Both the position numbers and the translations under genes were made by a program. A stretch of 64,000 nt of DNA from Chamaea fasciata (taxonomy: Eukaryota; Chordata; Aves; Passeriformes; Sylviidae). The notes beneath the pieces were generated by a model. The model was not told the DNA's origin, ran no database searches, and saw only the letters and a program-made list of their open reading frames with translations. The DNA is taken from assembly GCA_029207755.1 (NCBI GenBank), contig JARCOQ010000009.1:31766914-31830913 (forward strand), in the 5' to 3' direction. Position 1 is the first letter of the stretch. Each line of letters begins with the position of its first letter. Shown piece after piece: positions 1 to 11,782 of this stretch.

Positions 1-1059
1 GGCTGAAAGATCTTCTGAGATCACCCAGTGCTTGCAAGGAGTGTTGAAAGCATCTGAGATAGTGGATGACAAAAACTCCAGCCAGTCCTTGGAGACTGTG
101 CGTCAGATCCACTGTCCATGGGATACACACGGAGCACAGGTGTTAGGAAATAGGGGAAAAACACCCTGGATTTATGGGAAAAAAAAGGCATTATTTAGCA
201 ACAGGGGTAGGAAAAATGCTTCTCAATGTGCCAGAGTGAGAAGGTTGGGTTTATTCATTCTTTTGGGGTTGTTTTTATTCATTCTCCTGCACATCAACAC
301 TGGAAGCACTGCTTCCATTTTATGGTGGCCTCTACATATGGCTACATCTCCATCTCCACTGGAAAACTGCATTGTCCTGCATTATCCTGGACTGCATTCC
401 TACCCCGTGGCTGCTTTTCATTCCCTTTTCTACTCTTCCAAACTGGGCTGCAATGGGAATAGGGAATGTCTCAGCACTGTGACCAAGGAATGGCTTCATG
501 CCAAGAGGAATCACCCGAGGAGGGCACCTTCCCTCATGGTCTTTCCACCCCACAGCCCATTTTTCCAGCCCTTTCCATCACAAATTCCATCTGCTTTCCT
601 ACACCAGAATTTTGCTGCTTCTCAAGCCCTTTCCCAATAATTTTTGGTGGTTAGATGCCTTTTCCCAAAACCACATGGATTGCAACAGAAGGAACTGTGG
701 TTCACCCTGAAGAAATAGGAATTAGAATGGTATTTTCCCATTTTTATCCTATAGGATAAATACATCTTTTATTCATATATATCTCTCTAGAAATTTCACC
801 CTGAGATGAAATTCCTGCCACATCTATACTTGTGTGCCTGCCTCTGTGTCCCAGAGAGACAAATATTTCTAGTGCTCCATTCCACTCTCTGTTCCCTGGA
901 AAATTCAGGACAATGAGATTCATAAGGCAGCAAATGGGAAGGTTTTAGTGGGAGCAGGGGATGGAAAGGAAGGTTTCCCATGAAAGTGGAATGTAACCCT
1001 CATCGTTCCTGGGAGGTTCAGTTCAAGGACATTGGAAAAGGATTCAGCCCATAAAAGCT

Positions 1060-1670
1060 GCAGAAGGAAAGGGGAAAGGAAAGGGGAAAGGAAAGGGGGG
1101 GGGAGGGGGGGGGAAGGGAAAAAAGGGGAAAAAGAGGGGGAAAAAAGAGAGAAAAAAGAGGGAAAAAAGAGGGAAAAAAGAGGGAAAAAAGGGGGAAAAA
1201 AGGGGAAAGGAGGGGAAAGGAGGGGAAAGGAGGGGAAAGGAGGGGAAAGGAGGGGAAAGGAGGGGAAAGGAGGGGAAAGGAGGGGAAAGGAGGGGAAAGG
1301 AGGGGAAAGGAGGGGAAAGGAGGGGAAAGGAGGGGAAAGGAGGGGAAAGGAGGGGAAAGGAGGGGAAAGGAGGGGAAAGGAGGGGAAAGGAGGGGAAAGG
1401 AGGGGAAAGGAGGGGAAAGGAGGGGAAAGGAGGGGAAAGGAGGGATAAAAGGGAAAAAATGGAAGAAAGGGAAGATAGGGGGAAAAGGGGAAAAGGGAAA
1501 AAAGGGGAAAAGGGAAAAAAGGGGAAAAGGGAAAAAAGGGGAAAAGGGAAAAAAGGGGAAAAGGGAAAAAAAGGAAAAAGGGGAAAAAAGGGAAAAAGGG
1601 AAAAAGGAAAAAAAAAAGGGGGAGAGGGAAGGGAAAAAAGGGGGGGGAAAAAAGGGAAAATGGAAAAGGG
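1060..1670. repeat. Purine-rich array with AGGGGAAAGG decamers and 17-mers
   Basis: This is a run of about 600 bp with almost only G and A on the plus strand. Its core, 1201-1440, is 24 perfect tandem copies of AGGGGAAAGG. It is flanked on the left by degenerate GGGGAAAGGAAA-like and G/A runs (1060-1200). On the right lie about five copies of a 17-bp unit, GGGGAAAAGGGAAAAAA, phased at 1487, 1504, 1521, 1538 and 1555. In the PRKG1 sense strand the tract is polypyrimidine. It lacks stops in several frames and so creates spurious long open frames. Confidence 0.97.
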
Positions 1671-2830
1671 CTCATTTCCAGGACAGCCAATTAACCTGAA
1701 AAAAGCTGGAGAGGACAAGAAAGGAGAGAGCAGGAAAAAAAGATGGGGCACCCCAAAGGCTTCCAGGTTTGGGTTATGAAGTTTTTAAAGAACCACAGAG
1801 TTTTTCATTTATTCCCTGAGAAAAGGAAAAATGGAAAGGTCAAGTCAGTCCAACAGTGGCATCACTGAGAACACTGAAGGAAAGTACGAATTACAGCAGG
1901 GAGCAGAGGAGCAGGAGTGGAGTGATCCCAGCACCCCTTGCAGAGTCAATAGAGATTTAATAAAAAACAATGAATTTTGGAGTCTGACTCAAGAAAAAAA
2001 CCCTCTATAAGAAAAAGAAACAAAGTCCTACTTTTATTGATGTCTCGTTCTCAGCCTTTAAAAATGCTTTTGTCATTAAATTCAGCTCCAACAATCCTTT
2101 CTGAATAAAGAGAGCTCTGACATCACCAGCTGCAATCCTGATTGGAACAGTCCTGATTTGATATTTCCCATGTGCATTCCCATGCTGTTTTGGTCATCAC
2201 CCACTATTCCAGGTGGGAAATATGGTATTAGGTTTCTGGAATGGTCAGCACAGAAACTCGTGACATTCCTACCCATACCCATTTTTCCAGGAAATTATCA
2301 GGACACAAATCATGCCCCAGGGGTTTGAGGCAGGTAGAGGAAGATCTGATTTCTGTAATTTAGGAAAAATAACTACCAGAGGTGCAGATATAAATGGGAA
2401 ATAGCACAATTTTCTTGAAAGTAGATGTGTTATCCCATGAGGAACAGCTACAAACATTCTCATTTTCAGATCACTGAGAATGTAACAAAAAACCAGATAT
2501 AAATCAGTCCCAACAGCTCAGTTATCATTGCTGGGGTCACCAGGGCACAGCACATCCTGCACAACCCAAAGACCACAATTCCTTCTTCTCCCTACACACC
2601 ACAAACACATTTTGCAAAGAATCAATCAAAAAATATGTATTTTAGTCTTTACAAAGCAGCAGGATGAGGGGAGGGCACTCTTTGCCTGGGGGCTCTTGGT
2701 GTCAAACACGAGCTTCCTCCAGCAGTTCCATCTATGAGCTGACCTGCCATGGCCACGGTGGAGGGGCAGCGTCCCAAATTCCCACACCTTTTCCATATGC
2801 CGTGCCTTGAAACATTTCACACACAAGTCA

Positions 2831-3199
2831 CAGGGTGGCTGAGGCTGCAGGGAGCTGGGTGGGCACCTGGTGCCACCTCCGTGCTCCAGCAGGGCCATCC
2901 CAGAGCCCAGGGCACAGCATTGTGCGCACACAGCTCTGCCACAGCCCCAGGGAGGAGCCCCCCAGGCCGTGTGGACAATGTGTTCAGGGCCGGGCACTGC
3001 CCAGGGAAGAAGCTGTGCCTCCTGTGCAGGGGGAATTGCTGGGCTCAGGCCCTGCCCGTGGCTCTGGGGCCATTGCTGGGCCCCCGCAGCAGAGCCTGGG
3101 CCCTGCTGGGAGCCCTCCCTGCACACAGGGACACCCAGGGCTCGGGGCCCCTCTCAGCTGGGGCTCCTCTCCAGGCTGAACAGCCCCGGCTCCCTCAGC
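2831..3199 (-). mobile_element. GC-rich CR1-like element, copy 1 of an inverted pair
   Basis: This 369-bp GC-rich segment matches the reverse complement of 36037-36405 without gaps. I count only two mismatches, at 2835 and 3013 of this copy. It includes the CR1-type block CTCCAGGCTGAACAGCCCCG read on the plus strand, so the element is antisense here. The 5' end is truncated after CCCTCAGC relative to the other copy, and the 3' tail is replaced by unrelated sequence before 2831. The family name is inferred from the CR1-like blocks and from the GGGATTCTGTG tail of the other copy. Confidence 0.75.
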
Positions 3200-3796
3200 T
3201 GTGTGAGGCCAGGGAGGCAGCACCCCCCTAATTTATCAGCCAGTTTTAGTCCCTGAGCCACACTGAGTTACTCCCATTGAGTTATTACTGAGTTCAGCCC
3301 CTGAGATGCATTGAGTTATCTCCCCACGCTGATTTGAAGGAACGTTATTTCCCTGCTGATAGAAATAATTATTGTAACCAGCCCCATCAAATGTTTTCTT
3401 TATAACGAAGAAAACAACACCTGATGGTGGAGCACCCTAAATTATGTCCTGCTAGACTGCAAATTACCCATCTGCTGCCTCCAATTAGCCAGAAAGGTAC
3501 GAGGGGGCATGAGAGAAGATGATGTGGATCATCATTTCATGACTTGTTCTGACGGCGTGCAATGGGATACTGGGAACTAATGGGTGCCATCTGCTGTGGG
3601 CATGGAAAATGGGATAATCCACATCAGCCCCCGATGGCTCTGTCAGGGACATATTGCTGGGAGGGATTTGTTATCCCAGCTCCTTCTGGGCTGCATTTCT
3701 GCCTTGTTTTCTATCTTAATGAAGAAATGATTTGTAGCTGTTGTTCTATTCTACACACACAAAATACCAGGTTTTAATGAAGTGTCCCTTCACCTG

Positions 3797-3832
3797 TAAG
3801 GTCCATTCCAACCCAAACCATTCTGGGATTCC
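3797..3832 (+). mobile_element. CR1 LINE 3' tail fragment
   Basis: About 35 bp matching the terminal CR1 motif (AACCCAAACCATTCTGGGATTCC). Only the extreme 3' end is present. Confidence 0.6.
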
Positions 3833-4171
3833 AAGTGTTGCTAAGGCCCTGGCAAAGTTTTAAAAAATTATTCTAAGATAAAAATGGAAAGAAAATAGAG
3901 TAAAAAATCCATTTTATCTCAAGCTCTCAGCCACAGCTGTATTTTACAGCAGTGGAAACATCCTAAAGGTTTCCCAAGTGGCCGAACAGGAATATCTCAC
4001 ACAATCCCAACAGAAACTCATTAATAAGCAATTTATCAAGCTACCAAATGTTTACATTACAATATTTTCACATGATTCCATTTAAATCTCCCTGTAAGAC
4101 TCCTGTGATTATCAGCAGACTGGAGGGATGGTTCTGGAGGAATTCCACCTCTCCAGCAAAAAAAAAATGAA

Positions 4172-4298
4172 CAGAATGGTTTGGGGTGGAAGGGACATTA
4201 AAGCCCATCCAGTGCCATCTCTGCCATGGGCAGGGACACCTTCCACTATCCCAGGCTGCTCCAAGCCCTATCCTGGCTTTGGACACTTCCAGGGATGG
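4172..4298 (-). mobile_element. CR1 LINE 3' fragment
   Basis: Antisense copy of the CR1 3' region: CAGAATGGTTTGGGGTGGAA, then the ATGGGCAGGGACACCTTCCA block and the CACTTCCAGGGATGG block. It lacks the segment upstream of that. Confidence 0.85.
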
Positions 4299-5293
4299 CA
4301 GGATTGTGCTTTCCCTGCATGCTGAGAACGTCCTCTCAATAATTCCATTTCTATATTGATTGTTCAAATACATGCATCCAAGTATTGTAAATTAACCAAT
4401 CTCAAACTGCTGTACTTGAAATGCCAAGGAATTCCCACCATGGGGATGCTCCATGTCACCAGGGCTGTGCAGGGATGGAATCAAAATCAGGATATTTGTT
4501 AATTACCACAACATTTTGTAATTAAGGTAGAGATTCAAAGACTTGAGGTTTGTGCACAGTACATCTCTGGCTGCCAAGAAGTACCAGGAAATTCATCCAT
4601 CAAATATTCTGTCACCTTGCATTTGGGAGAAGGGTGGTAGAGAAGGGATTGACCATGTTACCACAGCATCCCAAAAAAAGCCCAAGAGCTCTGGCACCCA
4701 GACAAATCCCCAGGAAAGGACATTTGTCCATGAAGATGAACAAGTGTCCCAAATTCCTGCCTTAATTAAGCCTGTTTTTATAATAAACACCCGTTGAATA
4801 TGGATTTGCAGCTTCTCTCCTTTTTGCTCATCCCCAAAGGAAAATGTTTATACAAAAGTGCTCACTCACATCCAATTTCCACCTCCAAAATCCCATACAA
4901 ATACAGCACTGCAATTTAAACCCCCCAAACTTCCCTGCTTTCAGCATCTGCCCCATTAGGATGACAACAATTATCCTTTTCCATAGAGGAACAACACTCC
5001 AGAGCTGCAAAAATCAAACTCTGTGAGCTTCCAATGGATGTTTGGGGAAGGAAGCACAAAGATAAACTAATTTGTGATGTCCTTAAGCAAGGGAAGGTCT
5101 ACATTTGGCTGATCAAGTGCAGCACAAGCCCATTTCCCACTGAGGTGGGCCCTCCTTCTAACACAAATCCAGCGACTCCAAAAAAATAAATCCACTCCCA
5201 ATCTCTGCCCAGATGGCCAGAACCACCCGAAAGCTGCAAAAAAATCCCAGAGAAAAGATCAACGTTCAAGAACTACTTCATAAGGAGCACTTA

Positions 5294-5428
<135 letters not shown>

Positions 5429-6790
5429 TTAATTAACAACTAAAACCTCTTCGTTCAGAGGGGAATTTGTCACCTCCTGGATCTCTCAGGAAAGGCTCCT
5501 CTGGGAACAGTGTAATTCCCCAGAGTCCTGCACTCTTCCCTTGGCATCGCAAACCAACCATCCAAGAAAACAAGCAGTGATTTTTCCCCTACTACTCCAG
5601 CAAAAACACCCAGCTTTAGGTTCTTGGGGAACGTTTCTAACTCTCAACGTGGAGTTGGCTGCAAAGGCACAGTGAGAGGAGAATGAAATTCCAAAAATTT
5701 GCTGTGCCACATGGCCCAAGCTTCCATTAGCTTTGTTCCACATGATTCCCAGCATTCCCAAGTTCCCTGAAGGGACAGGAATAACACAAATCACCACCAT
5801 TTGGACACAGCTGAAGTGAATCAGTTTGGGGCATTGCAGGATGAAGGGTGGCTCTGCTCTCACTCCAGTTCAGGGATGGGACAACTCCAGCTGGAGCAGA
5901 AATCAAATCTTTCCATCTTTTTAACCAGAGCTTTTGCACGTGGAAATTCCCCAAGCCAAAAGGTGGGACGTCAGGCACATCCTTTTGGATTCAGTGATAT
6001 CCTGGTGTAATTTCCCTATTAAATTTATGCTTGTGGCCTGCACCTTCTCCCAGCTCTTTCAGGGGCGGCAGAACCAGTGGGTTTGAGAGGTTAATGAGGT
6101 AACATCTGCACTGACTCATGGAAGGGCAGGGAGTATGGGATGGATGACCCAGGAACACCCCTGGATAAACAGAGGGAACTTCAATACGGATTGCAGCCCT
6201 TTTTCCATGACTTCCACTGATCCCAAGCAAAGAGTGTTCAGGGATTAGGACAGTGTGGCTTCGACAAGGTTCAAAAGCTCTGAACCTGCCTCCAGTGGGA
6301 AACCCGCATTAAATTGGTGTCACATTGTGGATTTTAAAGGGAAAAGGGTGGAAAATGGCACAGCAAGGCACATGCTGTCTCTGGATAAGGGCAAGGGATG
6401 GAGTAGCAGCACTTCCCAAGCAGAAGGGAATGAGCCATTTCCATCCATTATTATTCCACAGATTCCTGCACACAGCATGTGTGGAAATCACTTTGATTTC
6501 TGCTTTGTAGGACTTGAGAAAACAAGTTAAAATAAATACACAAAAGGAGCTCAGGAGTGGGGTCAGGCGGGGTGAATGGAGATGACGGGAAGAAGGGCAA
6601 AAGGAATTTGGTCCTAGAAGAATTATCAGTAGGGGATGGGCTGGAAGAAAACAGAGCAGAAGATTTCTCAGTATTTCTGAGAGGAGCGATGGGCTCAGAA
6701 ATGTAAAAACTATCTCTGCTCACTTCAGCCTGGAGAATAGAAGGCTCCAAAGACACCTTAGTGCAGAATTCCTGGGCCTGAATATACAAG

Positions 6791-7090
6791 AGAGTTGGAG
6801 AGGGATTTGGGACAAGGGATGGAGTGACAGGGGATGGCTTCCCACTGCCAGAGGGCAGGAATGGATGGGATACTGGGAAGGAATTGTTCCCTGGGAGGGT
6901 GGGCAGGCCCTGGCACAGGGTGGCCAGAGCAGCTGTGGCTGCCCCTGGATCCCTGGAAGTGTCCAAGGCCAGGCTGGATTTTGGGGCTTGGAGCAGCCTG
7001 GGAGAGTGGAAGGTGTCCCTGCCCATGGCAAGGGGTGGCACTGGATGGGCTTTAAGGTCCTTCCAATCCAAAGAATTCCATGATCCTGTG
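6791..7090 (+). mobile_element. CR1 LINE 3' fragment, sense
   Basis: It runs from the AGAGTTGGAGAGGGA block through GGCTTCCCACTGCCAGAGGG, GAGCAGCTGTGGCTGCCCC and TGTCCCTGCCCATGGCA to a degenerate tail ending CATGATCCTGTG. It lies in the intron between the last two exons, antisense to PRKG1. Confidence 0.92.
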
Positions 7091-7816
7091 TCACTCCAGA
7101 CACTCATGTCTCTGACATGACAGGCAAGGCAGATATTCCCTAAGGAGCTCTCCCTGATCCTGCTCACACTGACTGCAGACACTGCAGGTGTGCTCCCAGG
7201 AACAGGATTTTCCTGGCTTACTGAGCTGCCTGGGTCAACTTTTACCACAGGACATGGGAGGTGATGTGCTCCAGCTTCAGCAGGTGCCAGGCAGCACACA
7301 CTGACTCTAAAATCCTGTATTTTATTACCATTCATTCTGTGTTTCACTGCTGAGGCTCTATCTCGGGCTGTATCCTTAGCATGGATTAATTATTACATCC
7401 ATCCTAAACCAGGCATTAAAATTAAACTCTCTCCAGCTCCATCCTTCCATCAGCCACTGGTGTCTCTTTTCCAAAGAAATACGCTTGGAAGAGAAAACTG
7501 GGCAGGATTTAACTATCCCTGTGGGAATTTCTGTCAAGCCATCAAGGCTCCAGCTGAGAGTCTGGGAATTTTTTCAGCAAGTCCCCATGCCTTGTTTTAT
7601 TTTAGCTCCCTTTTTCTGGCCTGCAGCTGTCACAGTAAGATAAGGGAGTGGAGGCAAGGGACAAAACCAAGGAGCTGCTCCAGGAAGAGTCCAGGGCTCC
7701 AGAGCAATGGCCAAAGCCATGGGAGGTCTTCTCCATCCTCTGGGTGAGGGTTAAAGGCTGCGGGCCAGCAACTGGGATTTGGCTTTTACATTTCTTTGTA
7801 GATTGAGAACATGTTG

Positions 7817-8238
7817 GAATGAGTCCAGGGGAGTCATGGAGTTGGCTGGGATGGCTGGGGGTGTTCACCTGCACAAGAGAAGGCTCCAGGGAGAGCTCAG
7901 AGCCCCTGCCAGGGCCTAAAGGGGCTCCAGGAGAGCTGGACAGGGACTGGGGACGAGGGATGGAGGGACAGGACACAGGGAATGGCTTCCCACTGCCAGA
8001 GGGCAGGGATGGATGGGATATTGGGCAGGAATTGTTCCCTGGGAGGGTGGGCAGGCCCTGGCACAGGGTGCCCAGAGCAGCTGTGGCTGCCCCTGGATCC
8101 CTGGAAGTGTCCGAGGACAGGTTGGACACTGGGGCTTGGAGGAGCCTGGGATAGTGGAAGGTGTCCCTGCCCATGGCAGGGGGTGGAACTGGGTGGGCTT
8201 TAAGATCCCTTCCACCAGGCCATTCCAGGATTCTGTGC
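7817..8238 (+). mobile_element. CR1 LINE 3' fragment, sense, longer copy
   Basis: It starts further 5' than most copies, in the GAGTCCAGGGGAG block, and includes GGTGTTCACCTGCACAAGAG and the CCTAAAGGGGCTCCAGGAG block. It then covers the full 3' part and ends in CCATTCCAGGATTCTGTG. A continuous open frame on the minus strand across it is a by-product of this repeat. Confidence 0.93.
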
Positions 8239-9170
8239 TGCTGGAAAGGGATGGGATCCACCTGACCAAGCGGGGCAAAAGCCTCAGTGGCCAACACGGC
8301 TCCAAACACCGAGCGTGGGAGGGAGATGCACCGTCTCAATATTTTTGTCCACAAAAAAAAACAGCAAAAGAAAAGGATTTGAAGCTTTGCTCATGATTGT
8401 CCATACTCTGGCAAAAGAGGGAATATTATTTTTGGGTGAAGGGAAGTGAAAGGGCATCAAACCAAAAAACTTGGATTTCTGCAGGCTATGGTTAACTTCA
8501 TTTCAAAAACTTCTCTGTGACATTCTTATTGATCTGAAAAAGATCGGTTTTTTGCCTTGCAATGAAGACTGTCTTGCCGAAAGTGGAAGATGATGGTGGA
8601 AAACAAGTTGGCAGCTGGAAATCACTGTGTATTCCCTCCAAAACCTCTATCCTGCTATGTGGAAAGAAGCCAAAATGTCTCTCAAATGTATTAGGCAGGC
8701 TAAAAAAATTATAAAGAATTGTTGAGCAGAAGGAAAAAACTTGGTCTATAAAATCCCATCAGTATTTTATGGGAAAAGAGGTCAAAAATATTTTCCCTCT
8801 GAGCAGTGGAAGAGAAACTTAGACCTTTTTTTCCCCCATGGAGAAAGCTCAGATACCCCTGCCTTTCTAATATTTAGAGAAACTGGGAAGAGAGAGCCAT
8901 GGGAATGAAGCCTGGAAGCCAGCCTTGGAAGGGGGATGCTTAGCAAAGAAATCATGGAATATTGTAGGATTTCTTTCAAAGAAATTGAGTTTTGTGGTCA
9001 TTTACACAGAGTCTCCACAACAGTTTCCACCCCAGAGTGTTCCCTGAGAGCTCCTGTGCAAACCAGCAGGGGATTTCATTTCCAGCCCTGCAGGCCACTC
9101 TTCCCTCCTGACCCAGCCAAGGAGCTCCATTAAATGTCAGGAGCTGACACATTTGTGCCTCGGGAGAGGG

Positions 9171-9186
9171 GAGAGAGAGAGAGAGA
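9171..9186. repeat. (GA)8 microsatellite next to a PRKG1 exon
   Basis: Eight GA dinucleotides lie 50-65 bp downstream of the donor of the THYES exon. In the transcript they read as a UC repeat, a sequence type known to bind polypyrimidine-tract-binding protein. Confidence 0.9.
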
Positions 9187-9235
9187 CTGGAGCGGGATTT
9201 TGGGAGCCCCTTGCCCTGGGAAGGTGTGAACTCAC

Positions 9236-9313
9236 CTTTCCTTTGCTGATTATAAAGAAGGTGTCCCCTCGAGCCCCTTGGCGGATGATGTACTCTCCAC
9301 TCTCGTAGTGAGT
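9236..9313 (-). CDS. PRKG1: PRKG1 coding exon: first beta strands of CNB-B
   Basis: This 78-nt, phase 0-0 exon encodes [26 protein letters not shown] (26 residues). It is the first part of the beta barrel in the second cGMP-binding domain of PRKG1. The [11 protein letters not shown] signature separates PRKG1 from PRKG2, which has a REGEEGSTFFI-type sequence here. The acceptor is CTCTTGCAG|ACT and the donor is AAG|GTGAGT. The exon length is divisible by three, so skipping would delete 26 residues of the barrel in frame. It carries Ser where the human protein, as I recall it, has Asn (THYEN), a mild substitution. A (GA)8 run lies about 50 bp past the donor on the plus strand, which is a pyrimidine repeat in the transcript. 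Confidence 0.97.
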
Positions 9314-9658
9314 CTGCAAGAGGGAAAGGAACCAAATAAAGATGAACAAATAGAAGCACAGCCTGTTCTCCAGCCCATATTTTGGCAGCTTTCAGAACAC
9401 CACCCTAGACTCCTTTTATCCCGGCCTGACATTGGCTGTGACTTAAAGGTTGTCCTGTGCTAAGGAATAGAATAATTAAACTGGAAGCATTTGTGGGTTG
9501 CCCATTTTTCTTCTGGCTGTGCTGGTTCCAGCCTGTGCCCAGATAATTATCCTCACAGCCTAAATCCATTTTCAGCACGTCAACGAGACAGAGGAATTTC
9601 CAACAGGGAATATACTACATGAACTAAACTGCAATAAGAAGTCTGGTGTAAAAGTTTT

Positions 9659-9692
9659 CTTTTTCTTTTTTTTTTCTTTTTTTTTTTTTTGT
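9659..9692. repeat. Poly-T-rich tract
   Basis: T-rich run with isolated C interruptions, low complexity. Confidence 0.9.
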
Positions 9693-10799
9693 GTTGGTTT
9701 TAGTGATTTTTCCAGCTTTGCTAGCAAGGGCTTTATTCAGCAAATAAGTTTTGCTTTTCTCCTGTTATTACAGTAGTTTAATCTGTCCATTTTTGCCTTA
9801 CTTTGTGGAATAGTCCTGGCTAAATTCATGTCACAGCTTATCAGTGCTGGCTCCTAAACTTTTTAGGATACTTGCATCCCTTGTGTCGCCCCATCAAAAG
9901 CAATGTGCATTTATACACCACCAAAAACCCCAAATATTTTCTAAATCAAGACTTTCAATTGATTTTTAGACCCCCCCAAACCTTGGAATTTTCATCCCAG
10001 ATGCTCTGCCCCTTCAAATTCAACCAAGAGCAGGCTGGGGGATGCCAAGAACTTCCCACCCAACTTCTCCTGCATCTCCCTTGGGATAAATGTCTGTTGG
10101 ATTTTTCAGCCATAACCAGAAGAGCTGGAGGTGTATTGGGTATTCTATCCAAGCCCAATTTTGGGACAAAATCACCCCAAAAATGCCCTTCACTCACCAT
10201 CAGATCTTACAATCCCAAAGTATGTATAAACCAGCAAGGACTGGAGCTAAAATGGGGTAATTAATCCAAATCCTCAGATTTGGTTAAGCTTGAGATGTTT
10301 TCCTTCAGGGGTATTGCGTTTACCTGAGCTTGTTTATCTTTACACCCCAACCTTTTTATCATTTACAGACTGATAACAGAACCCCCAGCTTTTCCCAATT
10401 TCATGTGCCAGAGTGGGAAGAGGGAGAAAAAAAAAAATCTAGAGGAGACCTGGACACAAACCTGCAGTGTTTTACTAATTATGTTGGGTGTTCCTGGAGA
10501 ACAGATTTAAGGTGCACATTTTTGACCATCCAGGGTGAAATTCCTTGGAAGGGCCTGATTTTAGGACGTGTTGGGATCAGACCCTTCAAGTGGAATCTTG
10601 TAGGCACCCAAAAATCTTATTAATGAAGAGTATGGGCTAACGGCTTCCAAATTTATAACAGGTAATCCACATTCATTAGATACATTTTTACTATGATTTC
10701 TGGGCAATTTAACGTGATAAACCTACTCCTTAAAAGGACATTTCTGGTCTTGCTTACCAGCGACCACCGGCACCAACCACTGCAGAACTGAGTCTCAGT

Positions 10800-10990
10800 C
10801 CTGCTGCTGTAACCAATTCCTACCCACAAGTTCTCCCAACCTTCCAACCCATAAATTCCCACCCCTAATTCTTCCCAATCATTCCCACACCTGGTTCTTC
10901 CCAACTCATGAGTCCTCTCAAACTTCCCACCCACAAATCCTAAACCATTCCCATGCATGAGTCTTCCCAAACTTCCCACCCAGAACTCTG
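10800..10990. repeat. Degenerate C/T/A-rich tandem-like tract
   Basis: Variants of TTCCCACCCA, TTCTTCCCAA and ATGAGTC recur at irregular 25-50 bp spacing, for example ACTTCCCACCC near 10920 and 10970. It looks like an old, decayed minisatellite. Confidence 0.5.
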
Positions 10991-11533
10991 CCAAAGGAAT
11001 GGAAGGAACACAAATTTGAGCTTCGAAGTGCCTAAAGCTGCCTCTCACTTCAGTGTATTTTGTCTCTTCTTTTTTAAACTGAGCTCTAATCTCAGCCAAG
11101 TCCTTCTTCCAATGTTCCAGTCACATTCCTCTAGTCCTTCCTTGAGTGCCCAGAGCTTTCATTTTGCTTGACCTGCTCCTCACTGGTGCTACCCACATCC
11201 TCACATTTATGTATTCCAAGCCATTTCTTTCACAGCTAATTGCACCAGCAATTCTTCATGCTTGAATCAACACATCCTTCCCATCCTTTAGCAATGCTCC
11301 TGCTCTTAAATCCTTGTTTCCTAACACAAATCAGCTCATACACGTGCTTCGCCCTTCTAATGGAACTCTTGCTACCTGTCCAGTCTCAGAGCACCATCCT
11401 GGGCAGGCAAAGTGCCCAAGAGCTCGCTCAGGGCACATGGAAGTGGAAATAAAGACAAGGCTCTTGCTTGTAGCCCCACTTGAGAGGCAGCAACACCTCC
11501 TCAGGTATGCTGAAGAAGCATTTTGGCAAAAGT

Positions 11534-11782
11534 TCACAGAATCCCAGAATGACTGAGGTTGGAAAAGACCTCCAAGACTATGGAGCTGACCTTGTGACTC
11601 ATTCCCACCTTGTCCCCCGCCCAGAGCACTGAGTGCCACCTCCAGCCATGGGCACTCCAAACCTCCCTGGGCAGCCCCTGCCAAGGCCTCAGCACCCTTT
11701 CCATGGAGAAATTCCTGCTGCTGTCCAACCTGAGCCTCCCCTGGCACAGCTTGAGGCTGTTTCCCCTTGTCCTGTCCCTCAG
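11534..11782 (-). mobile_element. CR1 LINE fragment, second subfamily
   Basis: Antisense copy that begins with the tail CACAGAATCCCAGAATGACT and continues GAGGTTGGAAAAGACCTCC. It then reads GCACTGAGTGCCACCTCCAG, GGGCACTCCAAACCTCCC and the TCCCCTTGTCCTGTCCCTC block. About 20 bp between the CCACCTCCAG and CCATGGGCAC blocks are missing compared with 34464-35022. Confidence 0.9.

Noticed and set aside
32..640. 202-codon open frame on the plus strand
   Set aside because: No recognisable domain, codon bias or splice context; composition matches the surrounding intron.
920..1779. Long Phe/Pro/Ser and Glu/Gly/Lys repeat frames on both strands
   Set aside because: They are produced by the purine decamer array, which lacks stop codons by composition.
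2749..3231. 160-codon frame repeated as 185 codons at 35798-36355 on the other strand
   Set aside because: The apparent protein conservation only reflects the near-identical repeat pair; all frames are equally conserved.
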